From positions 739,914 through 803,913 of the forward strand of contig NZ_BNAU01000002.1 of NCBI RefSeq assembly GCF_014653945.1: a stretch of DNA of 64,000 bases, in the 5' to 3' direction. The notes beneath the pieces were generated by a model. The model was not told the DNA's origin, did no database searches, and worked only from the letters and a program-made list of their open reading frames with translations. Within the stretch, counting starts at the first letter, position 1; each line of letters begins with the position of its first letter. Of the stretch, positions 17,062-25,800 are shown one piece after another. The position numbers and the translations under genes were made by a program. This stretch comes from Amycolatopsis deserti. Its GTDB lineage: Bacteria > Actinomycetota > Actinomycetes > Mycobacteriales > Pseudonocardiaceae.

Positions 17062-18372
17062 GTGACCCCTGACGTCCCCCGCCCGGCAGGCAAGCGGGCG
17101 CTGCTCGCCGGCCCGATGGGCGCCTGCCTGGCCAACTACGACTTCGGCATCTACGGCACCATGTCCGCGCTGGTGCTCAACAAGGTCTTCTTCCCGTCGC
17201 TGAGCCCGGCGGCCGGCACGCTGGCCGCCTACGGCACGTTCGCCGCCGGGTTCATCGCGAAACCCCTGGGCGGCCTGATCTTCGGCCGCATCGGCGACCG
17301 CTTCGGCCGTCGCACGGTGGTCATGTCGGCGCTGCTGCTGATGGGCGTCGCGACCGTCTGCATCGGACTGTTGCCGACGTACGCGGCGATCGGTGTGACA
17401 GCCCCGGTCCTGCTCACCGTGCTGCGCCTGGCGCAGGGGTTGGCCGTCGGCGGTGAGTGGGGCGGTGCGGCGACTCTGGCGGTGGAGCACGCGCCGGAGC
17501 ACAAGCGCGGCTTCTGGGGCGGCGCGGTCGGCGTGGGCGGCCCGATCGGTTCGATCCTGGCCGCGCTGACCGTGCTGCCGCTGTCCGCCGCCCTGTCCGA
17601 CGCGGCCTTCACCTCGTGGGGCTGGCGGATCCCGTTCCTGGTCAGCGCGCTGATCGTGGGCGCGGGGCTGTGGATCCGTCTCGGCGTCGACGAGTCGCCG
17701 GTGTTCCGGCGGGAGGTCGCGCCCGCGGCCCGGCCGAGCCTGCCCGGCGTGATCCGGCGCAACGGGCGGCAGATGGCGCTGGTGTTCTTCATCGCCGGGG
17801 CCGCCGGGGCCGGCATCTACCTGCTCAACACCTACACGTTGTCCTACGCGGTGGCGCACGCCGGGATCAGCCGCTCGACCATGCTGACGTTCTCCACGAG
17901 CGCGCAGGTCCTCGCCGTGATCGCCGCGATCCTGCTGCTCCCCCGCGTCGACCGGATCGGGCTGGGCCGCCTCTACCAGGTGAGCGCAGGGGCGCTGGCC
18001 GTCCTGGCGTGGGTGCTGTTCGCCGCCCTGGACAACGGCAACGCGGCGCTCATCGTGGTCGCCCTGTCGCTGGGGCAGATCGCGGTCAACGGCATGGTGA
18101 TCTCCTCGGTGCCGATCTACGTGCTGCTGTTCCGCCCCGCCGACCGCGTCACCGGCGCCGGGTTCAGCTTCAAGACCAGCGACGCCATCCTCGGCGGCAC
18201 CACCCCGCTGGTCGCGGGCGTGCTGGTGCAGGCGACGGGAAGCGGCTGGATGGTCGCCGCCTACGTGACCGTGCTCGCCGCGGCGGCGATCACCGCGTGC
18301 ACGATCGGCCGCCGCCTGCTGCCGCGCACCACCACCGTCCCCGCCGTCGTCCCGCGGAAGGTGGAAGCGTGA
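17062..18372 (+). CDS. MFS transporter, metabolite:H+ symporter (MHS) family
   Basis: A 436-residue uptake transporter. It has ACLANYDFGIYG in TM1, GRIGDRFGRRTVVM as the TM2-TM3 loop signature, and LAQGLAVGGEWGGAATL, the TM4 hallmark of MHS proteins (shikimate, alpha-ketoglutarate, proline/betaine carriers). The GTG start has GGAGG four bases upstream. It overlaps the first P450 gene by GTGA, so the carrier probably imports the compound the P450s oxidise. Small organic or aromatic acids are typical MHS substrates. Confidence 0.92.
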   Translation: MTPDVPRPAGKRALLAGPMGACLANYDFGIYGTMSALVLNKVFFPSLSPAAGTLAAYGTFAAGFIAKPLGGLIFGRIGDRFGRRTVVMSALLLMGVATVCIGLLPTYAAIGVTAPVLLTVLRLAQGLAVGGEWGGAATLAVEHAPEHKRGFWGGAVGVGGPIGSILAALTVLPLSAALSDAAFTSWGWRIPFLVSALIVGAGLWIRLGVDESPVFRREVAPAARPSLPGVIRRNGRQMALVFFIAGAAGAGIYLLNTYTLSYAVAHAGISRSTMLTFSTSAQVLAVIAAILLLPRVDRIGLGRLYQVSAGALAVLAWVLFAALDNGNAALIVVALSLGQIAVNGMVISSVPIYVLLFRPADRVTGAGFSFKTSDAILGGTTPLVAGVLVQATGSGWMVAAYVTVLAAAAITACTIGRRLLPRTTTVPAVVPRKVEA

Positions 18373-19532
18373 GGCTCGATCCGCTCGCCGAGCACGACCT
18401 GTTCGCCATCCACGACCACTACCACCGCCTGCGCGCGGCCTCGCCGGTCGTGCACAGCCCGGAGTTCGGCGGCTTCTGGGCGGTGCTCGCGCACCGCGAG
18501 GTCCGCCAGGTGCTGAGCGATCCGGCGCAGTTCGTCAACTCCGTGCAGAACGTGGTGCCGAAGGTGCGCGCCGCGGGCCGCCGCCCGCCGCTGCACCTCG
18601 ATCCGCCGGAGCACACCGTCTACCGGCGGGCGCTCGCGCCGCTGTTCCGCGCCGAGCGCACGGCCGCGCTGGAGCCCCCGGTGCGCGCCCTGGTCGGCGA
18701 TCTGGTCGCGGACCTCGTGGCGCGCGGCCGGTTCGACGCCTGTGAGCTGACCTACCGGGTGCCCAGCTTCACGGTGGCCCGCTGGATGAACATCCCGGAC
18801 GCCGAGATCGGCGCGGTCCGGGACACCGCGGACGCCTACAACCGCGCCTTCCAGGACGGCGACGACGACGGCCTGCGCCGCACCAGCGGTGAGCTGTACG
18901 AGATCGCGCGGACGCTCGTCGCGCGGCGGCGGGCCGATCCGCTGGACCCGGCCGAGGACCCGCCGTCGGCCCTGCTCGCGGCCCGCGACGGGGGCGAACC
19001 GCTGCCGGACGACATGGTCGTCGGCACCATCCGGCAGTTGCTGCCCGCGTCGATGATCGGCGCCAGCGTCACCATCGCGAGCTGCATCGCGCACCTGGCC
19101 CGCGACACCGCGCTGCAGGACCACCTGCGCCGCCACCCCGGCGAGATCCCGGCCGCGGTACCCGAGCTGCTGCGGCTCTACTCGCCCTACCGCGGGTTCG
19201 CGCGCACCGCGGTGCGCGACGTCGAGCTGGGCGGGCAGCGCATCCGGGCCGGGGAACCGATCGCGCTCGTGTTCACCGCGGCGAACCGGGACCCGGCCGT
19301 GTTCCCCGAGCCGGACACCTTCCTCGCCGGCAGGCCGGCCGGCGGCAACATCGTCTTCGGTTCGGGCCCGCACCGGTGCGCCGGCGCGGGCCTGGGCAGG
19401 ATGGAGATCACCGTGACCCTGCAGGAACTGCTCGCCCGCACGGAACTGTTCACACTGGACGGTCCGATCGGGATGACGCGCTGGCCGGAGTTCGGTCCGC
19501 GATCACTGCCGTTGCGGGCGGTCGCCCGATGA
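18369..19532 (+). CDS. Cytochrome P450 (first of tandem pair)
   Basis: A 387-residue soluble bacterial P450. The heme-binding loop is FGSGPHRCAGAGLGR, with Cys337 as axial ligand. The ExxR motif is in ELLRLYSPYR, and HLDPPEHTVYRR is the C-helix region. In the I-helix, the usual [AG]-G-x-[DE]-T oxygen-activating site reads IGASVT, so the acid-alcohol pair is replaced by Ser-Val. The second P450 shows the same change, and both carry SVQNVVPK near residue 60. Recent duplication followed by divergence is likely. No ferredoxin gene is adjacent. Joined by GTGA and ATGA overlaps to the transporter and second P450. Confidence 0.92.
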   Translation: MRLDPLAEHDLFAIHDHYHRLRAASPVVHSPEFGGFWAVLAHREVRQVLSDPAQFVNSVQNVVPKVRAAGRRPPLHLDPPEHTVYRRALAPLFRAERTAALEPPVRALVGDLVADLVARGRFDACELTYRVPSFTVARWMNIPDAEIGAVRDTADAYNRAFQDGDDDGLRRTSGELYEIARTLVARRRADPLDPAEDPPSALLAARDGGEPLPDDMVVGTIRQLLPASMIGASVTIASCIAHLARDTALQDHLRRHPGEIPAAVPELLRLYSPYRGFARTAVRDVELGGQRIRAGEPIALVFTAANRDPAVFPEPDTFLAGRPAGGNIVFGSGPHRCAGAGLGRMEITVTLQELLARTELFTLDGPIGMTRWPEFGPRSLPLRAVAR

Positions 19533-20728
19533 GCGCGCCCGTTCCCGCGCGCCCGGACGAGCACGACTTCGACCCGCTCGCGCCCGAGACGTTCACCAGC
19601 GCCCACGAGCAGTACCGGGACATGCGGTCGCGCTGCCCGGTCGCGCGGAGCGCCACCTACGGCGGGTTCTGGGCGCTGTTCCGGCACGAGGACGTGCGGG
19701 CCGTGCTGTCCGATGCCGACACGTTCACCACCAGCGTCCAGAACGTGGTGCCGAAGTTCGCGTTCACCGGGCGGCGCCCGCCGCTGCACCTCGACCCGCC
19801 CGAGCACACCGACTACCGGCGGATCATCAACCGGTTCTTCACCCGCGGCAAGATGGCCGAGCTGGAGCCGGCCGTGCGGGCGCACGCCCGGAAGCTGCTG
19901 ACCGGGCTGGTCGCGCGTGGCGAAGCCGATGTGGCGGCCGAGTACGCCCGGGTGTTCCCGGCGCACGTGTTCGCCGAGTTCTTCCACCTGCCGGTCCAGC
20001 TGGCCGAGCGGATCGAGCAGATCAGCGCGGAGTACGTGCGGGCGATCCAGGTGGTGGACGACGAGGAGGTCAAACGCGGCAGCCGGGTGCTCTACGGCAT
20101 CGCGGCGGACGTGATCGAGCAGCGCCGGGCGGCGCCGCTCGACGACGACCTGACCACGGCCCTGCTCGCCGCCCGCCCCGGCGGCGAGCCGTTCCCGGAC
20201 GAGATGGTGCTCGGCTGCGTGCGGCAGCTCCTGGTCACCGGCATGGTGGCGCCGAGCGTGTTCATCGGGACGATGCTGGCGCACCTGGCCGGGGACAAGG
20301 ACCTGCAGGCGACGCTGCGGGCCACGCCGTCGCGGATCCCGGCCGCCGTCGAGGAGTACCTGCGGCTCTACACGCCCTACCGCGGCATGTCCCGCACGCC
20401 GAAGCGGGACGTGGTCATCGGCGGACGGCTCATCCGGAAGGACGAGCCGATCGCGCTCGTCTACACCTCGGCCAACCGCGACGAGAGCGTGTTCGAAGAC
20501 GGCGAGAACTTCGTGCTGGACCGGCCGAACCTGCGCGAGGCGATCCCGTTCGGCGCCGGCATCCACGCCTGCCCGGGCGCCCCGCTGGCCCGCATGATGC
20601 TGGTGCTCACGCTCGAGGAGCTCCTGGCCGCCACCAGGGACTTCTCGGTCGCGGGCGAGATCCTCATGGCCCGCTGGGCGGAGTGGGGCACCCGGTCGGT
20701 GCCGCTGGTGTTCACGCGCCCGGAGTGA
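19529..20728 (+). CDS. Cytochrome P450 (second of tandem pair)
   Basis: A 399-residue P450 with heme loop FGAGIHACPGAPLAR (Cys348), ExxR in EYLRLYTPYRG and C-helix HLDPPEHTDYRR. The I-helix reads VAPSVFIG where AGxDTT is expected, so the proton-delivery Thr and its acidic neighbour are both absent. Such P450s may rely on a substrate hydroxyl or water, or catalyse reactions other than hydroxylation. Similarity to the first P450 extends through the substrate-recognition regions (SVQNVVPK; PYRG). Starts by ATGA overlap; the 73 bases after its stop separate it from the FAD oxidoreductase. Confidence 0.92.
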   Translation: MSAPVPARPDEHDFDPLAPETFTSAHEQYRDMRSRCPVARSATYGGFWALFRHEDVRAVLSDADTFTTSVQNVVPKFAFTGRRPPLHLDPPEHTDYRRIINRFFTRGKMAELEPAVRAHARKLLTGLVARGEADVAAEYARVFPAHVFAEFFHLPVQLAERIEQISAEYVRAIQVVDDEEVKRGSRVLYGIAADVIEQRRAAPLDDDLTTALLAARPGGEPFPDEMVLGCVRQLLVTGMVAPSVFIGTMLAHLAGDKDLQATLRATPSRIPAAVEEYLRLYTPYRGMSRTPKRDVVIGGRLIRKDEPIALVYTSANRDESVFEDGENFVLDRPNLREAIPFGAGIHACPGAPLARMMLVLTLEELLAATRDFSVAGEILMARWAEWGTRSVPLVFTRPE

Positions 20729-20800
20729 TCCGGCTCACGTGCTGTCACGACCGCGGGGGCCGTGTTGTCAAGTGGTCGACCCCCTTGGAGAGGAGACACC

Positions 20801-21976
20801 ATGAGCGGCAACACCGAAGTGGTCGTGATCGGCGGCGGCTATGCCGGGGTCATGGCGGCCAACCGGCTGACCCAGCGCGACGACGTGACCGTCACCGTGG
20901 TCAACCCGCGCCCGGAGTTCGTCGACCGGATCCGCCTGCACCAGCTCGTCGCCGGCACGAACCCCGCGGTCGTCGAGTACCGGAAGGTCCTGGCCGGGGG
21001 CGTCCGGCTGGTCGTGGACACCGCGACCCGGATCGACGCGGCTGGGAGGCGCGTGACCCTCGCGAGTGGCGACACGATCGGCTACGACTACCTGGTCTAC
21101 GCGGTGGGCAGCGGCAGCGCCGACCCGAGCGTGCCCGGCGCGGCCGAGTTCGCCCACCCGCTCGCCAGCCTCGAGGAAGCCGAGCGCGTGAAGCCGCTCG
21201 TCGAGGCGGCGTCCACGGTGACCGTCGTCGGCGGCGGCCCCACCGGCATCGAGACCGCAGCCGAACTCGCCGGGCGGGGCCGCGCCGTGACGCTGGTCTG
21301 CGGCGGCGAGCTCGGCCCGTACCTGCACCCGCGCGGACGGAAGTCGGTCGCCGGCCGGCTCGCGAAACTCGGGGTGACCGTCCTGGAGAACGTCACCGTG
21401 ACCGCGGTGACCCGCGACGCCGTCCAGCTCAGCGACGGCCGCGCCCTGCTGTCCGGCGTGACCCTGTGGACCGCCGGGTTCGGCGTCCCCGACCTCGCCG
21501 CCCGCAGCGGCCTGACCACCGACGCGCTGGGCCGCCTGCTCACCGACGAGACCCTGACCAGTGTGGACGACCAGCGCATCGTCGCGGCCGGGGACTCGGC
21601 GGCGCCCTCGGGCCTGCCGGTCCGGATGAGCTGCCAGGCCGCGGTGCAGGTGGGCCCGCAGGCCGCCCAGACGGTCCTGGCCCGGATCGCGGGCAGCAAG
21701 CCCGCCCCGATCGACGTCGGGTTCGCCGGGCTGTGCGTCAGCCTGGGCCGTCACCACGGCATCTTCCAGTTCTCGACGAAGGACGACACCGCGAAGCCCT
21801 CCTACATCGGCGGCCGGCTGGGCGCGAAGGTGAAGGAGGTCATCTGCCGGAGCATCGTGTGGCAGCTGGGCTACGAGGCGCGCCACCCGGGCAAGCGGAA
21901 GTGGTGGGCCACCGACGCCAAGCGCCGCGAGCTGGTGCGGGCCGAGGCGCCGGCCGCGCTGGACCGAGCGGCCTGA
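20801..21976 (+). CDS. NAD(P)/FAD-dependent oxidoreductase (NDH-2-like)
   Basis: A 391-residue two-dinucleotide-binding flavoprotein. The FAD site is VVVIGGGYAGVMAANRL (about 7-23), the NAD(P) site TVVGGGPTGIETAAEL (about 142-157), and GDSAAPSG closes the FAD pocket. The C-terminal part (GFAGLCVSLGRHHGIFQF, KRKWWATDAKRR) resembles actinobacterial NADH-dehydrogenase-like proteins rather than ferredoxin reductases. The ATG has GGAGAGGAG upstream. It follows the P450 pair on the same strand after a gap with its own TTGTCA box, so service as their electron donor is possible but unproven. No disulfide-reductase CxxxxC motif is seen. Confidence 0.87.
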   Translation: MSGNTEVVVIGGGYAGVMAANRLTQRDDVTVTVVNPRPEFVDRIRLHQLVAGTNPAVVEYRKVLAGGVRLVVDTATRIDAAGRRVTLASGDTIGYDYLVYAVGSGSADPSVPGAAEFAHPLASLEEAERVKPLVEAASTVTVVGGGPTGIETAAELAGRGRAVTLVCGGELGPYLHPRGRKSVAGRLAKLGVTVLENVTVTAVTRDAVQLSDGRALLSGVTLWTAGFGVPDLAARSGLTTDALGRLLTDETLTSVDDQRIVAAGDSAAPSGLPVRMSCQAAVQVGPQAAQTVLARIAGSKPAPIDVGFAGLCVSLGRHHGIFQFSTKDDTAKPSYIGGRLGAKVKEVICRSIVWQLGYEARHPGKRKWWATDAKRRELVRAEAPAALDRAA

Positions 21977-21996
21977 CGCCCCGGCGGTACCCGGCT

Positions 21997-22743
21997 TCAG
22001 GCGACGCGGACGACGTCCCGTCCCGCGGCCGGGTACCGCGCCAGCACCTCCGGATCGTGGCCGGGCAGCACGATGCCGCCCAGTTCGCGGATCCGGTCGA
22101 ACGCGCCGTAGACGCCGGGCATCGCGTGCAGCAGCGGCGCCGGCCGGTCGTCGTCGAGGTTCTCGTAGAAGTGGCTGGCGTCCGAGGCCACGACGACCGG
22201 CCCGGCGGCGGTCGCGACGCGGACTATCTGCATCCCGGCCGTGTGCCCGCCCACCAGGTGCACGCTCAGCCCGGGCAGCACCTCCGCGTCGCCGTCCACT
22301 TCGGACAGCCGGTCGCCGCGGACGTGGTCGAGCGCGTCCTCGTCGAGCAGCCAGTGCTCGCGGCGGATGCGCTTCGCCCACGGTCCCGTCCAGTAGTCCA
22401 GCTCCTGCCGCTGCACGACGTAGCGGGCGGCCGGGAAGTCCGCGACCGTGCCCGCGTGGTCGTAGTGCAGGTGGGTGAGCACCACGAGGTCCACGTCCCC
22501 GGTGGCGACACCGATCGAGGCGAGCAGCTCGGCCGGCCGCCGGTACGCCAGGCCGGCCGGCACCCGGGACGGGTGGATGCCCGCGTCGATCAGCACGGTG
22601 AGCTGGGCCGACCGCGCCAGCCACACGTAGTACGCGGTGGGGTGCGGCTGGTCGGCCTCACCCGCGGCGCAGGAGAGGAAGTGCTGTCCGCGGGTGCCCT
22701 CGCGGCGGCCGTAGCAGAGGGCGTGGACCTCGTACTCGCTCAC
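21997..22743 (-). CDS. MBL-fold metallo-hydrolase, AHL-lactonase-like
   Basis: A 248-residue metallo-beta-lactamase-fold enzyme with a dinuclear zinc site: HLHYDH (His91, His93, Asp95, His96), GGHTAGMQ for the third metal His, the bridging Asp in VVASDASHF, and the terminal His in LPGHDPEVL. The spacing and the Tyr in FYENLDDDRP resemble AiiA/AttM N-acyl-homoserine-lactone lactonases, so a lactone or ester substrate is likely. Annotation as a quorum-quenching enzyme would be an over-reach without tests. The GTG start overlaps the stop of the upstream transporter gene, so lactone uptake and opening may be linked. Confidence 0.87.
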   Translation of the reverse strand: MSEYEVHALCYGRREGTRGQHFLSCAAGEADQPHPTAYYVWLARSAQLTVLIDAGIHPSRVPAGLAYRRPAELLASIGVATGDVDLVVLTHLHYDHAGTVADFPAARYVVQRQELDYWTGPWAKRIRREHWLLDEDALDHVRGDRLSEVDGDAEVLPGLSVHLVGGHTAGMQIVRVATAAGPVVVASDASHFYENLDDDRPAPLLHAMPGVYGAFDRIRELGGIVLPGHDPEVLARYPAAGRDVVRVA

Positions 22744-24077
22744 CGCGTGGCGCCCACCGGCTCCGCCGGCACGGTTTCCTTGAGGCCGAGCCGCGCGGTC
22801 GGGACGCGGTAGGTCTCCCGCGCGGTCGCCACGGCGATGACGTTGACCAGGCACAGCGCCGCGGTGAAGATCGCCACGCCGAGCCACGCGCCGGTGCCCC
22901 CACCGGCGACCGCGGCGGCCACGGTCGGCAGGAAACCGCTGATGGCGAAGCCGATCTGGGTGCCGATCGCGGTGCCGGACAGCCGCACGCGCGCCGGGAA
23001 CATCTCGCCGTAGAAGGCGGGCCACACCGCGCTGGTGGCGGTGTAGACGACGCCGAACAGGACGATGCCGACGGCGAAGATCAGCACCCAGCTGCCGGCC
23101 GCGATGGCGCCGAGGTAGGCGAAGATCAGCACCGCGCAGCCCAGCGACCCGGCGATGAACAGCGGTTTGCGCCCGACGCGGTCGGCGAGCCTGGCCCACA
23201 GCGGGATCGAGACGACGGCGGCGACGTTGGCGAGCACCCCGACCCACAGCATCGGCGTCTTGCTCAGGCCGACCGTGTTGACCGCGTAGGACAGGGCGTA
23301 GACGGTGAAGATGGTGCTGACCGAGGCGATGAGCGCCGCGACGATCACCCGCAGCACGTCGGCCCAGTGCTCGCGCAGCAGCACGACCAGCGGCAGCTTG
23401 CTGACCTCGCCGCTGCGGACCTCCTGCTCGAACACCGGTGTCTCTTCGACCGTGCGGCGCACCAGGTAGCCGACGAGGACCATCAGCGCGCTGCCCCAGA
23501 ACGGCACCCGCCAGCCCCACGAGAGGAGCGCGTCCTGCGGCAGCGCGGCGACCGGGAGGAACACGGCGGTGGCGACGATCTGTCCGGCTTGGGTGCCGCT
23601 GAGGGTGAAGCTGGTGTAGTACGCGCGGCGGTTCTCCGGGGCGTGCTCCAGCGACATCGAGTTCGCGCTCGCCTGCTCGCCGCCCGCGGACAGCCCCTGC
23701 AGCAGCCGCAGCGCGACGAGCAGGATCGGCGCGGCGACCCCGGCGGTCTGGTAGCTGGGCAGACAGCCGACGAGCACCGTGGACAGGCCCATCAGGAGCA
23801 GGGTGAGCACGAGCACGCGCTTGCGCCCGAACCGGTCGCCGAGATGGCCGAGCAGGACGGCGCCCAGCGGCCGCGACACGTACCCGACGCCGAAGGTGGA
23901 CAGGGCCAGCAGCGTGCCGGTCGCCGGATCCGAGGCCGGGAAGAAGATCTTGCCGAACACCAGCGCGGCCGCCGTGCCGTAGATGAAGAAGTCGTAGTAC
24001 TCGAGGGCGCTGCCGACCCAGGCGGCGAGTGCCGCCTTCCTCGGACGCGCCCTGTCGGCACCCGGCTGAGCCACCAC
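22740..24077 (-). CDS. MFS transporter, MHS (sugar porter-like) family
   Basis: A 445-residue carrier. WVGSALEYYDFFIYGTAAAL forms TM1, LLGHLGDRFGRKRVLV the TM2-TM3 loop, and RLLQGLSAGGEQASANSM the MHS-type TM4. A second GRKP motif (RLADRVGRKPLF) follows TM8. The GTG at 24075-24077 is six bases after GAAGGAG, giving MVAQPGADRARPRK; the next codon is also GTG. Typical substrates are small carboxylates or betaines. Cotranscribed with the lactonase-like gene and divergent from a DUF3592 protein across a 17-bp palindrome. Confidence 0.9.
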   Translation of the reverse strand: MVAQPGADRARPRKAALAAWVGSALEYYDFFIYGTAAALVFGKIFFPASDPATGTLLALSTFGVGYVSRPLGAVLLGHLGDRFGRKRVLVLTLLLMGLSTVLVGCLPSYQTAGVAAPILLVALRLLQGLSAGGEQASANSMSLEHAPENRRAYYTSFTLSGTQAGQIVATAVFLPVAALPQDALLSWGWRVPFWGSALMVLVGYLVRRTVEETPVFEQEVRSGEVSKLPLVVLLREHWADVLRVIVAALIASVSTIFTVYALSYAVNTVGLSKTPMLWVGVLANVAAVVSIPLWARLADRVGRKPLFIAGSLGCAVLIFAYLGAIAAGSWVLIFAVGIVLFGVVYTATSAVWPAFYGEMFPARVRLSGTAIGTQIGFAISGFLPTVAAAVAGGGTGAWLGVAIFTAALCLVNVIAVATARETYRVPTARLGLKETVPAEPVGATR

Positions 24078-24118
24078 GTCGTGCTCCTTCTCAATGGACC
24101 AGATGGTTAATTGCCGAT

Positions 24119-24135
24119 CCTCAGGGAGCCTGAGG
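24119..24135. promoter_or_regulatory. 17-bp operator-like palindrome between divergent genes
   Basis: CCTCAGG-GAG-CCTGAGG, perfect 7-bp arms with a 3-base centre. It lies 41 bases upstream of the MFS start and 50 bases upstream of the DUF3592 start, where a dimeric repressor could control the transporter-lactonase operon. No regulator gene is adjacent. Confidence 0.45.
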
Positions 24136-24173
24136 TGGTTGTCAAAGTGGCACCGGTCACAAGCGCGGGTCAG

Positions 24174-24179
24174 TAGATT
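24174..24179 (+). promoter_or_regulatory. Probable -10 box, leaderless DUF3592 gene
   Basis: TAGATT, then six bases, then the ATG at 24186. This is the same start geometry as at the PaaX, HTH and sirtuin genes of this window. Confidence 0.5.
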
Positions 24180-24185
24180 GGGATC

Positions 24186-25226
24186 ATGACCACGGGCATC
24201 GCGTCCGACGACGACGTCCGAAGACGCCGGAGAACGCGGAACCGGTTCGCCGGCTCCTGCCTCGCCGTCGTGGCCGTGATCGGGGTGCTCGTCGCGGGCG
24301 CGATCACCGGCGGCCTCGATGGAACCCAGCTCGGTGTCGCGGTGGCCCTCGCCATACTGCTGTCGGCGGCGGCCGTCCTCCTGGCGGTCGAGGCCATCTA
24401 CTGGCACAGGTTCGCCCAGGCACGCGCGCGGGAATTGGCGTCCGGTGCGCCTGCCCCTCCACAGCGCTGGGTGCCGACCGGCCCCGGCGACGTCGGAGCG
24501 GCCGCGCACCTGTCCCGGTTGCGTGTGCCGGCCGGGCTGGCGGCGGCCGGCACGGTGGCGTTCCTCGGGTTGCTGATCTTCAGTTCCGCCGAGTTCGACC
24601 GGATCACCGGCGAGGAGCGGGAGCTGCTGGAGACCGGGACACGGGTCACCGCCACCGTCGTGACGGCGACGCAGCCGCGCCGGGGGGACGGGACGATCGA
24701 GGTGACCTACCCGGTCGGCGACACCCGCCGGGCCGCCTTGATCGAGCTCGACACCACGCAGCGCTTCCAGCCGTACCAACAGGTCCTGGTCATCTACGAC
24801 CCCGCGGACCCCGGCCGCGTCCGCACCCTCGACGACACGAACACGGACCCGGTCCGGCTCTCGATGTTCGTCGTGCCCGGCCTGGCCGGGCTCGCCGGCA
24901 CCCCGGTCGCCGCGTTCGCGGCGGTGAGCTGGTTGCGCCGGTACTCCTCGGCGCGCCGCACCGGGTGGCACCCGGCGTCGGTCGTGGTGACCCCGGTCGG
25001 GCGGGTGTTCGCGAGCTACGCCGAGGGCGGCGAGATCGAGCTGAGTGGCGGTTTGTCGACCCGCCAGCCGACGCGCTTCGAGAGCGCCGAGCGGCGGCCG
25101 GCCTGGGTCGGGGGCGAAGGCACCTGGATGACCGTGTTGTTCCCCCGGGACGGCGGGAAGAGCCCGTACGCCATCCCGGCGCGGGCGAGCACGCCATTGC
25201 TGCCCACGCGCCACCGGACGCGCTGA
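24186..25226 (+). CDS. DUF3592-type membrane protein
   Basis: A 346-residue membrane protein. There are two hydrophobic segments near the N-terminus (LAVVAVIGVLVAGAITGG and VAVALAILLSAAAVLLAVEA), one near residue 120 (AGLAAAGTVAFLGLLIF) and one near residue 225 (MFVVPGLAGLAGTPVAAFAA). The soluble stretch ETGTRVTATVVTATQPRRGD...IEVTYPVGD...YDPADPGRVR matches the DUF3592 pattern (variable-substrate strand followed by V-x-Y-x-P-x-[DN]P). The family has no established function. Leaderless start. Nothing in the surroundings suggests a specific role. Confidence 0.8.
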   Translation: MTTGIASDDDVRRRRRTRNRFAGSCLAVVAVIGVLVAGAITGGLDGTQLGVAVALAILLSAAAVLLAVEAIYWHRFAQARARELASGAPAPPQRWVPTGPGDVGAAAHLSRLRVPAGLAAAGTVAFLGLLIFSSAEFDRITGEERELLETGTRVTATVVTATQPRRGDGTIEVTYPVGDTRRAALIELDTTQRFQPYQQVLVIYDPADPGRVRTLDDTNTDPVRLSMFVVPGLAGLAGTPVAAFAAVSWLRRYSSARRTGWHPASVVVTPVGRVFASYAEGGEIELSGGLSTRQPTRFESAERRPAWVGGEGTWMTVLFPRDGGKSPYAIPARASTPLLPTRHRTR

Positions 25227-25248
25227 TTCACCCGAAGGGAGGAGCCGG

Positions 25249-25290
25249 CTGCTGTATCAGGCAGCGGTCCGGGCGCGTCCTGATAAGCAG
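25249..25290. terminator. Stem-loop between DUF3592 and lipoprotein genes
   Basis: TATCAGG (25255-25261) pairs with CCTGATA (25279-25285). The stem extends outward by five more pairs (CTGCT with AGCAG) around a single bulged G. The loop is 17 bases. No T-run follows, so it could be a weak terminator or a structured 5' leader of the lipoprotein mRNA. Confidence 0.45.
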
Positions 25291-25314
25291 GAACTCCCTC
25301 CGGGACGGTGAGCT

Positions 25315-25800
25315 ATGCGGAGGTATTACGGAACGTTACTGATCGTGGCGACCCTCGTGGGGTGCGCGGGCGGGTCGCCGATCCCCGGCGAACAGACGGC
25401 GGACAGCCCGCCCGAAGTCACCACCACGACGGACACGACCGGCACGGGCTCCGGCACGACGGCCGACACCACCGAGCGGACGCGGACGTCGAAGAACAAC
25501 CCGCCCGGGGTGCCGGGCAGCCCGATCAACTACGACAGCACGGTCCGCGCGGCGGGTCCGACCAGCGCGCAGGGCGCGATCCTGCGGGAGCTCGCGGAGT
25601 TCTGCGGCCCGGACCGGTGCGGCGTGCGGGTGCGGATCGTCGGCTCGGGCGAGTGCGTGCCGGACATCTCGCCGGACCCGGTGTATCCGGGCGGGACGAT
25701 CACCATCACAGCCGCCCCGTGCGAGACCACCGACGAGACCACGACGGAGGAGTCCTCTTCGGAGCGGTCCACTCCGGACACCACCGACTCCGGTGGCTAG
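25315..25800 (+). CDS. Small Thr-rich lipoprotein, function unknown
   Basis: A 161-residue predicted lipoprotein with a short signal peptide and lipobox LVGC (Cys17). A Thr/Pro-rich low-complexity linker follows (about 30-62), then a compact region (AILRELAEFCGPDRCGVRVR, SGECVPDISPDPVYPGGT) with four cysteines probably forming disulfides, and an acidic Ser/Thr tail. The Thr-rich parts would be surface-exposed, as in many actinobacterial cell-wall-anchored proteins. No family was recognised. Its stop overlaps the GTG of the next membrane protein by eight bases, so the two probably act together at the envelope. Confidence 0.75.
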   Translation: MRRYYGTLLIVATLVGCAGGSPIPGEQTADSPPEVTTTTDTTGTGSGTTADTTERTRTSKNNPPGVPGSPINYDSTVRAAGPTSAQGAILRELAEFCGPDRCGVRVRIVGSGECVPDISPDPVYPGGTITITAAPCETTDETTTEESSSERSTPDTTDSGG

